Origin: Mycolicibacterium aurum
GTDB lineage: Bacteria > Actinomycetota > Actinomycetes > Mycobacteriales > Mycobacteriaceae
Direction: 5' to 3'
Assembly: GCF_900637195.1 (NCBI RefSeq)
Contig: NZ_LR134356.1
Location: 4,774,001 to 4,838,000 of the forward strand
Length of the DNA stretch: 64,000 nucleotides
Shown here: positions 47,099 to 55,411 of the stretch, one piece after another
Layout of the letters: every line of letters begins with the position of its first letter
Numbering within the stretch: position 1 is the stretch's first letter
Position numbers and translations under genes: made by a program
The notes under the pieces: generated by a model
Told to the model about the DNA's origin: nothing
The model's input: only the letters and a program-made list of their open reading frames with translations
Databases searched by the model: none

Positions 47099-48687
47099 CA
47101 CTGCGATCCGCGGTGGACACCCGCTCCCCTGCCTACACCGACGCCGCCCAGGCGATGGCGGTCAAGATCATGGAGTTGGACGCCGAGCACGCCAAAGCGC
47201 TCGCCGGCGGTGGCGAGAAGTATGTGGCGCGCCACCACGCCCGCGGCAAGATGACCGCACGTGAACGGATCGAGGCGCTGCTCGATCCTGATGCACCGTT
47301 CCTCGAGCTGAGCCCGCTGGCCGCCTGGGGCACCGATTTCACCGTCGGCGCCAGCGTGGTCACCGGAATCGGCGCTGTCAGCGGCGTGGAGTGCCTGCTC
47401 GTCGCCAACGACCCCACGGTCAAGGGTGGCACCAGCAATCCCTGGACCTTGCGGAAGATCCTGCGCGCCAACCAGATCGCGTTGCAGAACCGTCTTCCGG
47501 TGATCTCGCTGGTCGAGTCCGGTGGCGCCGACCTGCCGACGCAGAAGGAGATCTTCATCCCGGGCGGGCAGATGTTCCGCGACCTGACCCGGCTTTCGGC
47601 GGCAGGCATCCCCACCATCGCACTCGTGTTCGGCAACTCGACCGCCGGCGGAGCCTACATCCCCGGCATGTCCGACCACGTCGTGATGATCAAGGAACGC
47701 TCGAAGGTGTTCCTGGCCGGCCCGCCCCTGGTGAAGATGGCCACCGGCGAGGAATCCGACGACGAGTCGCTGGGCGGCGCCGAGATGCACGCCCGCACTT
47801 CGGGTCTCGCCGACTACTACGCCGTCGACGAACTCGACGCCCTGCGGATAGGCCGACGCATCGTCAGCAGGCTGAACTGGCAGAAGTTGGGACCCGCACC
47901 CAGGCCGTTCACCGCTCCGCTGTTCGACGAGAACGAGTTGATCGGCATCGTGCCACCCGATCTGCGCATTCCGTTCGATCCACGCGAGGTGATCGCACGC
48001 ATCGTCGACGGCTCCGAGTTCGACGAATTCAAACCGCTCTACGGCGGCTCGCTGGTGACCGGCTGGGCGAACCTGCACGGCTACCCGCTGGGCATCCTGG
48101 CCAATGCCCGCGGTGTGCTGTTCAGCCAGGAGTCCCAGAAGGCCACCCAGTTCATCCAGCTGGCCAACCGGTCTGATACGCCACTGTTGTTCCTGCACAA
48201 CACCACCGGCTACATGGTCGGAAAGGATTACGAGGAAGGCGGGATGATCAAGCACGGCTCGATGATGATCAACGCCGTCTCCAATTCCACCGTTCCGCAC
48301 ATCTCGCTGCTCATCGGCGCCTCCTATGGCGCCGGCCATTACGGGATGTGCGGTCGTGCCTACGACCCCCGGTTCCTGTTCGCCTGGCCGAGCGCCAAGT
48401 CCGCCGTCATGGGCGGTACGCAGTTGGCCGGCGTGCTGTCGATCGTCAGCCGAGCCGCCGCCGAGGCCCGCGGTCAGCAGGTCGACGAGGCCGCCGATGC
48501 CGCTCTACGCGCGGCCGTCGAAGCACAGATCGAAGCCGAATCGTTGCCGACGTTCCTGTCGGGCCGTCTCTACGACGACGGGGTGATCGATCCACGTGAC
48601 ACCCGCACCGTCCTGGGAATGTGTTTGTCCGCCATCGCCAATGGCCCGATCAAGGGGACGTCGAACTTCGGCGTCTTCCGGATGTGA
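47095..48687 (+). CDS. accD2: Acyl-CoA carboxylase beta subunit AccD2
   Basis: Carboxyltransferase of 530 residues (529 in M. tuberculosis as I recall). Crotonase-fold halves span about 25-270 and 290-525. The first holds VKGGTSNPWTLRKILRANQIA and GNSTAGGAYIPGMSD (about 180). The second has LFLHNTTGYMVGKDYE (about 363) and GASYGAGHYGMCGRAYDPRFLFAWP (about 405), which binds the biotin side. The overall pattern resembles methylcrotonyl-CoA carboxylase beta subunits, so a branched enoyl-CoA is a likely substrate. It overlaps fadE13 by four bases and is followed by a hairpin before accA2. Confidence 0.93.
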   Translation: MTLRSAVDTRSPAYTDAAQAMAVKIMELDAEHAKALAGGGEKYVARHHARGKMTARERIEALLDPDAPFLELSPLAAWGTDFTVGASVVTGIGAVSGVECLLVANDPTVKGGTSNPWTLRKILRANQIALQNRLPVISLVESGGADLPTQKEIFIPGGQMFRDLTRLSAAGIPTIALVFGNSTAGGAYIPGMSDHVVMIKERSKVFLAGPPLVKMATGEESDDESLGGAEMHARTSGLADYYAVDELDALRIGRRIVSRLNWQKLGPAPRPFTAPLFDENELIGIVPPDLRIPFDPREVIARIVDGSEFDEFKPLYGGSLVTGWANLHGYPLGILANARGVLFSQESQKATQFIQLANRSDTPLLFLHNTTGYMVGKDYEEGGMIKHGSMMINAVSNSTVPHISLLIGASYGAGHYGMCGRAYDPRFLFAWPSAKSAVMGGTQLAGVLSIVSRAAAEARGQQVDEAADAALRAAVEAQIEAESLPTFLSGRLYDDGVIDPRDTRTVLGMCLSAIANGPIKGTSNFGVFRM

Positions 48688-48688
48688 G

Positions 48689-48710
48689 CGCCGTGTCTGC
48701 GAACACGGCG
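48689..48710 (+). other. Intercistronic hairpin between accD2 and accA2
   Basis: Perfect arms CGCCGTGT (48689-48696) and ACACGGCG (48703-48710) with a six-base loop, right after the accD2 stop codon, in the only sizeable gap (73 bases) of the operon's first four genes. It may tune the ratio of the two subunits or stabilise the upstream mRNA. Confidence 0.5.
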
Positions 48711-48760
48711 TGCTTACCGCCGCGCGACCCACATCACGCCGAAACCGCGGGGGGAACGTC

Positions 48761-50743
48761 ATGATCACCCGAGTGCTGGTCGCCAACCGCGGCGAGATCG
48801 CCCGCCGGGTGTTCGCCACCTGCCGCCGACTGGGCATCGGCACCGTCGCGGTGTACACCGACCCCGACGCGCACGCCCCCCACGTCGCCGAGGCCGACGC
48901 GCGCGTGCGGCTGGACGGCACGCGGGGCTACCTCGATGCCGCCCAGCTCATCGCCGCGGCCGAGGCGGCGGGCGCCGATGCCGTGCACCCCGGCTACGGA
49001 TTCCTCTCGGAGAACCCGGAGTTCGCCGCCGCGGTGCAGGAGGCGGGCCTGACCTGGATCGGACCGCCGGTGGCCGCCGTGGCAGCGATGGGCTCCAAGA
49101 TCGAGGCCAAGAAGATCATGTCGGCCGCCGGCGTGCCCGTGCTCGAAGAGCTCGACCCCGACACCGTGACCGCCGGCATGCTGCCCGTGCTGATCAAGGC
49201 CTCGGCAGGCGGTGGCGGCCGGGGCATGCGCGTGGTCCGTGAGCTGAGTGAGCTGCCCACGCAGGTCGACGCGGCGCGCCGGGAAGCACAGTCGGCATTC
49301 GGTGACCCCACGGTGTTCTGCGAGCGCTACCTCGAGGCCGGCCACCACGTCGAAGTCCAGGTGATGGCCGACGCGCACGGAACGGTGTGGGCGGTGGGCG
49401 AGCGGGAGTGTTCGATCCAGCGCCGCCACCAGAAGATCGTCGAGGAGGCTCCGTCACCGCTCGTCGAACGCGCTGACGGCATGCGGGACAAGCTGTTCGA
49501 GGCCGCCAGGCTGGCGGCGACCGCGATCGGGTACACCGGCGCCGGCACGGTCGAGTTCATGGCCTCCGGTCGGGGTGAGTCGGCGGGCGACTTCTTCTTC
49601 CTGGAGATGAACACCCGCCTGCAGGTGGAGCATCCCGTCACCGAACTCACCTGCGGCCTTGATCTGGTCGAACTGCAGTTGGCTGTCGCCGACGGCGACG
49701 CGCTCGATCCGCAGCCGCCGCACCCGCGGGGTGCCTCGATCGAGGCCAGGCTCTATGCCGAAGACCCCGCGAAGAACTGGCAGCCGCAGGCCGGTGCCGT
49801 ACACCGCTTCGACGTGCCCACCGCGGTCACAGAGTTCGGCCTGATCGATCGCGCGGGGATACGGCTGGACTCAGGCGTCACCGACGGTTCGGTCATCTCG
49901 GTGTTCTACGACCCGATGATCGCCAAGGTCATCTCCTACGCGCCAACGCGCAGGCAGGCCGCTGCCCTGCTAGCGGACGCGCTGACCCGTACCCGCCTGC
50001 ACGGGGTGCGCACCAACCGCGATCTGCTCGTCAACCTCTTGCGTCACCCGGCGTTCCTCGACGGCGCCACCGACACAGCGTTCTTCGACACCCACGGCCT
50101 GGCCGACCTTGCGGCCCCCGGCGGTGACGAGCAGGCGGTGGCCCTGAGCGCGGTCGCCGCGGCACTGGCCACAGCCGCGCACAACCGCGGTACCGCGAAG
50201 GTTTTCGCCGCGGTGCCGAGCGGCTGGCGGAACGTCGCTTCCGGTTTCCAGACCAAGAGCTACCGGGACGCCGACGACCGCACCCACGAGGTCCGCTACC
50301 GCTTCACGCGTGACGGCGTCACCATCGACGGCCACGAGGGCGTCGATGTGGTCTCCGCGACGCCCGATCACGTGGTCCTGACCGTCGGGGGTGTGGACCG
50401 GCCGTTCGACATCAGCGCCTACGGCGACGACCTCTACGTCGACTCCCCCGGCGCTCCGGTGCATCTGGTCGCGCTGTCCCGCTTCCCCGACCCGGACGCC
50501 GCGCTGGCCTACGGCTCGCTGCTGGCGCCGATGCCGGGCTCCGTGCTGCGCGTGGGGGCGGCCGTCGGTGACACGGTGACAGCGGGCCAACCGCTGGTCT
50601 GGCTGGAGGCGATGAAGATGGAGCACACCATCACCGCGCCCGCGGACGGCATCCTCGTCGAACTCAACGTCGAACCCGGCCAGCAGGTCGAGGTGGGCGC
50701 CATCCTCGCCCGGGTGGACAACCCGGCGGACGCGGACAAGTAG
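48761..50743 (+). CDS. accA2: Acyl-CoA carboxylase alpha subunit AccA2 (biotin carboxylase/BCCP)
   Basis: 660-residue fusion of biotin carboxylase and biotin carrier protein. The BC domain (about 1-445) has LVANRGEIARRV, the ATP-grasp glycine loop KASAGGGGRGMRVV (about 148), the ECSIQRRHQKIVEEAPS motif and FLEMNTRLQVEHPVTE (about 285). The BT linker region follows. The BCCP domain at the C-terminus has the biotinylation site EAMKMEH (about residue 617). It carboxylates biotin for transfer by AccD2. A GGGGGGAA site precedes the ATG. Confidence 0.94.
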   Translation: MITRVLVANRGEIARRVFATCRRLGIGTVAVYTDPDAHAPHVAEADARVRLDGTRGYLDAAQLIAAAEAAGADAVHPGYGFLSENPEFAAAVQEAGLTWIGPPVAAVAAMGSKIEAKKIMSAAGVPVLEELDPDTVTAGMLPVLIKASAGGGGRGMRVVRELSELPTQVDAARREAQSAFGDPTVFCERYLEAGHHVEVQVMADAHGTVWAVGERECSIQRRHQKIVEEAPSPLVERADGMRDKLFEAARLAATAIGYTGAGTVEFMASGRGESAGDFFFLEMNTRLQVEHPVTELTCGLDLVELQLAVADGDALDPQPPHPRGASIEARLYAEDPAKNWQPQAGAVHRFDVPTAVTEFGLIDRAGIRLDSGVTDGSVISVFYDPMIAKVISYAPTRRQAAALLADALTRTRLHGVRTNRDLLVNLLRHPAFLDGATDTAFFDTHGLADLAAPGGDEQAVALSAVAAALATAAHNRGTAKVFAAVPSGWRNVASGFQTKSYRDADDRTHEVRYRFTRDGVTIDGHEGVDVVSATPDHVVLTVGGVDRPFDISAYGDDLYVDSPGAPVHLVALSRFPDPDAALAYGSLLAPMPGSVLRVGAAVGDTVTAGQPLVWLEAMKMEHTITAPADGILVELNVEPGQQVEVGAILARVDNPADADK

Positions 50744-50756
50744 GAGGAGACATCTC

Positions 50757-51920
50757 ATGACCAACGGCTTCGTCGAGACCGAAGAACAGCAGGCACTGCG
50801 CAAGGCGGTGTCCGCGATGGCCGCCGACTACGGGCAGGACTACTACCTGGAGAAGGCCCGCGCCGGACAGCACACCGACGAACTCTGGTCCGAGGCAGGC
50901 AAACTCGGCTTCATCGGAGTGAACCTGCCCGAAGAGTACGGCGGTGGCGGGGCCGGGATGTACGAGCTGAGCCTGGTCATGGAGGAAATGGCCGCCGCAG
51001 GCTCGTCGCTGTTGATGATGGTCGTGTCGCCGGCGATCAACGGCACGATCATCTCCAAATTCGGCACCGAGGACCAGAAGAGGCGCTGGATTCCCGGCAT
51101 CGCCGACGGGTCGTTGACGATGGCGTTCGCGATCACCGAGCCCGACGCCGGTTCGAACTCGCACAGGATCACCACGACCGCCCGGCGGGACGGCAGCGAC
51201 TGGATCCTGTCCGGGCAGAAGGTCTACATCTCGGGTGTCGATCAGGCTCAGGCCATCCTTGTCGTCGGACGGACGGAGGAGGCCAAGACGGGAAACCTGC
51301 GGCCGGCCCTGTTCGTGGTGCCCACCGACGCACCGGGTTTGACCTACACGAAGATCCCGATGGAGATCATCAGCCCCGAGTTCCAGTTCCAGGTGTTTCT
51401 CGACGAGGTGCGCCTGCCCGCCGATGCTCTCGTGGGCACCGAGGATGCCGCCATCGCCCAGTTGTTCGCGGGGCTGAACCCGGAGCGCATCATGGGCGCG
51501 GCCAACGCGGTGGGTGTGGGACGCTTCGCACTGGACAAGGCCGTCGACTACGTCAAGACCCGCCAGGTGTGGAAGACGCCGATCGGCGCACACCAGGGAC
51601 TGTCGCACCCGTTGGCGCAGAACCACATCGAGATCGAACTGGCCAAGCTGATGATGCAGAAGGCCGCGGCCCTGTACGACGGCGGCGACGACGCGGGTTC
51701 GGCGGAAGCCGCGAACATGGCCAAGTATGCGGCGGGCGAAGCATCGGTGCGGGCCGTCGACCAGGCGGTGCAATCGCTGGGCGGCAACGGATTGACGCAG
51801 GAGTACGGCGTCGCCGCGATGCTGACGGCGTCGCGGCTGGCCCGCATCGCCCCGGTGAGCCGCGAGATGATCCTCAACTTCGTGGCACAGACGTCGCTGG
51901 GCCTCCCCCGGTCGTACTGA
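50757..51920 (+). CDS. fadE12: Acyl-CoA dehydrogenase FadE12
   Basis: 387-residue acyl-CoA dehydrogenase in the position of M. tuberculosis FadE12. Signature FAITEPDAGSNSHRI (about residue 123), VYISGVDQAQAILVV (about 155) and the C-terminal QSLGGNGLTQEYGVAAMLTASRLARIAPVSREMI (about 340-375). The C-terminal signature departs from the usual RD...I...GT(T/S)EI pattern (APVSREMI in its place), so it is a distinct subfamily from FadE13. An AGGAGGAG site lies eight bases before the ATG, and the gap to accA2 is 13 bases. Confidence 0.9.
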   Translation: MTNGFVETEEQQALRKAVSAMAADYGQDYYLEKARAGQHTDELWSEAGKLGFIGVNLPEEYGGGGAGMYELSLVMEEMAAAGSSLLMMVVSPAINGTIISKFGTEDQKRRWIPGIADGSLTMAFAITEPDAGSNSHRITTTARRDGSDWILSGQKVYISGVDQAQAILVVGRTEEAKTGNLRPALFVVPTDAPGLTYTKIPMEIISPEFQFQVFLDEVRLPADALVGTEDAAIAQLFAGLNPERIMGAANAVGVGRFALDKAVDYVKTRQVWKTPIGAHQGLSHPLAQNHIEIELAKLMMQKAAALYDGGDDAGSAEAANMAKYAAGEASVRAVDQAVQSLGGNGLTQEYGVAAMLTASRLARIAPVSREMILNFVAQTSLGLPRSY

Positions 51921-51951
51921 TGAGCGCTTGCGCGAAGAAGAGACTGAGCTG

Positions 51952-52719
51952 ATGAGCACCCTGGTCCGTTACGAGCGCGACGGGGCTGCCGCACGCCTCA
52001 TCCTGGATTCCCCGCACAACCGCAATGCGCTGTCCACCGCACTGGTCGAGCAGTTGCACGACGGCCTGACCCGGGCGTCTGCCGACCACGGCGTCCGGGC
52101 GGTGATTCTCGGCCACACCGGCGGGACGTTCTGCGCGGGCGCCGATCTCAGTGAGGCCGCCGACCGGGACCCGACGGATCTGGCCGCGGACCGGGCCCGT
52201 GAGCTGACCCGGCTGTTGCGGCGGATCCTGGAGCTGCGCCTGCCGGTCATCGCCGCGATCGACGGCCATGTCCGCGCGGGTGGGCTGGGTCTGGTCGGTG
52301 CGTGCGACATCGCGGTCGCGGGCAGCTCGAGCACCTTCGCGCTCACCGAGGCGCGGATCGGCGTTGCGCCGTCCATCATCTCGCTGACACTGCTGCCGAA
52401 GATGACCGCACGCGCCGCGGGCCGCTACTTCGTCACCGGCGAGAAGTTCGGTGCGACCGAGGCCGCGGACATCGGGCTGGTCACCGTCGCCACCAACGAC
52501 GTGGCGTCGACGGTGGCCGACCTGACGTCGGCAATCGCCCAGGCGTCGCCGCAGGGCCTGGCCGCGTCGAAGGCCCTCACGACATCGGCTCTGATCGACG
52601 ACTTCGAGCGTCGCGCAGAGAAATTGACGCAGGAGTCGGCCGCCCTGTTCGTCTCTGCCGAGGCGCGCGAGGGAATGATGGCCTTCCTGGAGAAGCGCTC
52701 ACCCAATTGGATCGCCTGA
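51952..52719 (+). CDS. echA7: Enoyl-CoA hydratase EchA7
   Basis: Crotonase-family enzyme of 255 residues. The oxyanion-hole segments are GTFCAGADLSEAAD (about residue 59) and DGHVRAGGLGLVGACDIAVA (about 104). TEARIGVAPSIISLTLLP (about 130) follows. One catalytic glutamate position appears to be Glu in LTEARIG, and the other position has Gly/Leu, so activity could be hydratase or a related crotonase reaction. In an AtuE-like role it would hydrate the carboxylated product. The start ATG at 51952 was preferred over a GTG-like start 24 bases upstream. Last gene of the operon. Confidence 0.87.
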   Translation: MSTLVRYERDGAAARLILDSPHNRNALSTALVEQLHDGLTRASADHGVRAVILGHTGGTFCAGADLSEAADRDPTDLAADRARELTRLLRRILELRLPVIAAIDGHVRAGGLGLVGACDIAVAGSSSTFALTEARIGVAPSIISLTLLPKMTARAAGRYFVTGEKFGATEAADIGLVTVATNDVASTVADLTSAIAQASPQGLAASKALTTSALIDDFERRAEKLTQESAALFVSAEAREGMMAFLEKRSPNWIA

Positions 52720-52766
52720 CGAGCTCACAGTTTGGCCAACCCCCTTGCATGTCTCTACGTTCGTCG

Positions 52767-52772
52767 TAGGCT
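52767..52772 (+). promoter_or_regulatory. -10 element of the DUF1707 gene
   Basis: TAGGCT, predicting transcription from about 52780 and a leader of about 65 bases that holds a small upstream reading frame. Confidence 0.45.
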
Positions 52773-52824
52773 CGTTGGCGATGTACGCGTGTGCAGCGAC
52801 GAGCCCTTGGGCGAGGAGCCATCA

Positions 52825-52848
52825 ATGAAGTGCCAGCGGTCCCGATGA
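52825..52848 (+). CDS. Seven-codon upstream frame (MKCQRSR) coupled to the DUF1707 gene
   Basis: ATG at 52825 with a strong GAGGAG site six bases upstream encodes MKCQRSR and stops at TGA 52846-52848. The stop overlaps the ATG of the next gene (52845) in an ATGA junction. The main gene has no ribosome site of its own, so translation probably depends on termination of this leader peptide. Confidence 0.5.
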   Translation: MKCQRSR

Positions 52849-53426
52849 GTAGTCCCGCCTCCCGGAGCGGGTCGATCCGCGCTGCCGATACCGATCGGAT
52901 CCAGGTGGCGCAGTTGCTCACCGACGCCGCGGCGTCGGGATTCATCGGTCTCACGGAGTTCGAGAACCGCCTGAGCAGGGCGTATGCCGCCCAGACGTAT
53001 GAGGAACTCGATCGGCTCTCGGCCGATCTGCCCGGCGCTGTGACGCGCGGCCGCAGCGGTCCGTGCCGGCCTGCGCCGTCCACTCTGCTGCTGGCGATAC
53101 TGAGCGGCTTCGAGCGTCGCGGGCGGTGGAATGTGCCCCGCCGGCTCACGACCTTCGCGCTGTGGGGTGGCGGCGTGGTGGACATGCGCTACGCCGACTT
53201 CACCTCACCCGAGGTCGAGATCCGCTCCTACTCGATCATGGGTGGGCAGACCATCCTGGTGCCGCCGGAGGTCAACGTCGACGTTCACGGTGTTGCGGTG
53301 ATGGGCACCTTCGACCAGAGCGTGGACGATGGCGGCTCTCCCGGCGCACCCCACGTCCGCATCAGCGGGTTCTCGCTGTGGGGCAGCGTCGGCGTCAAGC
53401 GCAAGAAGCGCAAGCCCGCCAACTGA
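52845..53426 (+). CDS. DUF1707 / LiaF-like C-terminal domain protein
   Basis: 193-residue protein similar to M. tuberculosis Rv0966c. The N-terminal DUF1707 domain (about 10-60) reads IRAADTDRIQVAQLL, FIGLTEFENRLSRAYAAQTYEEL and LSADLP. The C-terminal region (about 95-185) has the repeated-strand pattern of cell-wall-stress (LiaF/VraT-like) proteins: FALWGGGVVDMRYADF, VEIRSYSIMGGQTILVPPEVNVDVHGVAVMG, ISGFSLWGSVGVKR. No membrane helix is evident, so it is probably cytoplasmic or peripheral. A GTG at 52791 is an alternative in-frame start. It follows echA7 with its own promoter and converges on the VWA gene. Confidence 0.82.
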   Translation: MSSPASRSGSIRAADTDRIQVAQLLTDAAASGFIGLTEFENRLSRAYAAQTYEELDRLSADLPGAVTRGRSGPCRPAPSTLLLAILSGFERRGRWNVPRRLTTFALWGGGVVDMRYADFTSPEVEIRSYSIMGGQTILVPPEVNVDVHGVAVMGTFDQSVDDGGSPGAPHVRISGFSLWGSVGVKRKKRKPAN

Positions 53427-53437
53427 CACGCGGTCGG

Positions 53438-55411
53438 TCAGCGCCGCCGCTTGGCGCTCAGATAGTCACCGACTACCGCGGCGCCCAACCCGTCGAGATC
53501 TGGCACCACAACGCGACCACCGACCCGGCGCGCCACCTGATCGATGAATCGGGCCAGTCCGGGATCGCTGCCCAACCGGAAGATCGTCACCTGCGCACCC
53601 ATCCGCGCCACCTCGTCGAATCCGCGCACGGTGTGGGCGATGGTCCGGGGGTGCGGCGGGTAATCGAAGAACACAGAAGACGACCCGTCTCCGTCGAAAT
53701 CCTCCAGGTGCGCCGTCGGCTCGCCGTCGGTGACGACGAGGATCACCGGCTGGGCGTTGGGATGGCGCCGCAGGTGCCTGGTCGCCAGTGCCAGCGCGTG
53801 ATGCAGGTTGGTGCCCTGTTCGTAGACGCCCTCCAGCCCGGTCAGCTCGGCGGCGGTCACGGTGCGGGCGTAGCGACCGAAGGCGACGATCTGCAACGCG
53901 TCGGACCGGAACCGTGTGCTGACGAGGTGGCTGAGCGCGAGTGCGGTGCGCTTCATCGGCAGCCAGCGGTTCTCCATCACCATCGAGAACGACGTGTCGA
54001 CGAGCAGCGCCACCGCGGCCTGGGTGCGGGTCTCGGTTTCGGAGATCTCGACGTCTTCGACCGTCATGCGTATCGGCCCGGCCTGCTCTCCCGTCCCGGC
54101 TTGGCGCAGCACTGCGTTGGTCAGAGTTCGGGTGACGTTCCACGGCTCGGTGTCACCGAACTGCCACGCGCGGGTGGCGCCGGTCAGCTCTCCGGCCGCC
54201 CCGGCACGTCGGGTGTCCCGCTCGCCGTGCCTCCCCGACAGCTGTTGCGCCACATCGCGTAATGCCGCCTGGCCGAGCTGGCGCATGGCTTTCGGGGACA
54301 GCCGCCACTGGCCGTCGGCGCCGCGGTCGAGGAACCCCTGGTTCATCAGCGCCCGCTCCAGGTCCGCCAGGGTGCGGGCGTCGACGGCGGCCTCGTCACC
54401 GAGCTGGCGAGCCAGCATGTCGAGATCGACGTCGTCCATCGTCGCGCCCGAATAGCTCTGCGAGAGCTGCTCGGCGAGCTGCTCCAGCTCGGAGATGTCG
54501 GCGAGCGCCTGCGCTCCCTCGCCCATCCCGAGCGGGTCATCGCCACTGAACCGTTGTGAGCCGTCCCAGTCTTCGCCCGGCCGGGCCGCCTGCAGATGGC
54601 CGTCGAGTCGATTGAGCGCGTTCATCAGCGACGGCGATCCGAAAGCCTGCTGCGCCAGCGAATCCAGCTCGGCGCGCTGCTGCTCGCTCAGGCTGTTGCG
54701 GAATCGCTGCGCCGCGGCCGCCCGCTTGGCCAGCGAGTCGAGCAGCTCGTCGATGTCCTTCGGGTTCTCCGGGAAAAATTGGCCGTGCTTGGCCATAAAC
54801 TCGTGAAAATCTTCTGAGGAGTCCTCTCCTCTTTGATGCTTGTCGAGTAGGTCGTTCAGGTCGTCGAGCATGTCGTTGACGCGCTGACGGTCCTCGTCGG
54901 TGGCGTTCTCCAGCGCCTGCTTCATGCCGTCGAATCGTTGATCGAGCATCTCGCGGCCGAGCAGATCCTTGATCTGCTCGTACTTTTCGCGCGCCTCCTG
55001 GGAGCGCCAGTCGTATTCGGACAACTCCTGGACGGCTTTGGCCGGCGACGGAGACAGCGACTCCAGCTGCAGCTCCCCGAAACGGGCGTCGTCGTCGAGC
55101 GCGCGGGCCAGCTCCTTGCGTTCGGCGAGCACCGCCTCGTCCAGCAACTTCTTGATGTCGGCCAGCGTGCCGTCGAGGTTGTTGCGCTGCAACAGTTCCC
55201 GCCTGCGGCGGTTCGCCTCGGCGGCGAGCTTGTCGGCTCCCGGCAGGTTCCGGGTACCGCGCCGCAGCATCTCCGACAGCGCGCGCCGGGGCGAGGTGCC
55301 CTCCATGACGTCCTGGCCGATCGCCTCCAGCGCCTCCCGCAGGTCGACGGGCGGAGCCAGCGGGTCGGGCCCGCCGGTGTAGCGGGAGTATCGCGAAAAG
55401 CGTTTAACCAT
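53438..55411 (-). CDS. VWA-domain protein, partner of the MoxR ATPase
   Basis: 657-residue protein in the position of M. tuberculosis Rv0959. A long, mostly helical, highly charged region (about 1-450) is followed by a von Willebrand A domain (about 455-650) with the MIDAS motif DTSFSM (about 471), conserved threonine in EQGTNLHHAL and Asp in VTDGEPTAH (about 560). The ATG at 55411 overlaps the 3' end of the AAA ATPase gene by eight bases. MoxR-VWA pairs usually act as metal-inserting or protein-remodelling chaperones. The client is unknown. Confidence 0.85.
   Translation of the reverse strand: MVKRFSRYSRYTGGPDPLAPPVDLREALEAIGQDVMEGTSPRRALSEMLRRGTRNLPGADKLAAEANRRRRELLQRNNLDGTLADIKKLLDEAVLAERKELARALDDDARFGELQLESLSPSPAKAVQELSEYDWRSQEAREKYEQIKDLLGREMLDQRFDGMKQALENATDEDRQRVNDMLDDLNDLLDKHQRGEDSSEDFHEFMAKHGQFFPENPKDIDELLDSLAKRAAAAQRFRNSLSEQQRAELDSLAQQAFGSPSLMNALNRLDGHLQAARPGEDWDGSQRFSGDDPLGMGEGAQALADISELEQLAEQLSQSYSGATMDDVDLDMLARQLGDEAAVDARTLADLERALMNQGFLDRGADGQWRLSPKAMRQLGQAALRDVAQQLSGRHGERDTRRAGAAGELTGATRAWQFGDTEPWNVTRTLTNAVLRQAGTGEQAGPIRMTVEDVEISETETRTQAAVALLVDTSFSMVMENRWLPMKRTALALSHLVSTRFRSDALQIVAFGRYARTVTAAELTGLEGVYEQGTNLHHALALATRHLRRHPNAQPVILVVTDGEPTAHLEDFDGDGSSSVFFDYPPHPRTIAHTVRGFDEVARMGAQVTIFRLGSDPGLARFIDQVARRVGGRVVVPDLDGLGAAVVGDYLSAKRRR

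Noticed and set aside
47089..48339. 416-codon open frame on the minus strand
   Set aside because: Antisense shadow of accD2, which carries intact carboxyltransferase motifs.
50664..51959. 431-codon open frame on the minus strand
   Set aside because: It mirrors fadE12, which has clear acyl-CoA dehydrogenase motifs and a ribosome-binding site.
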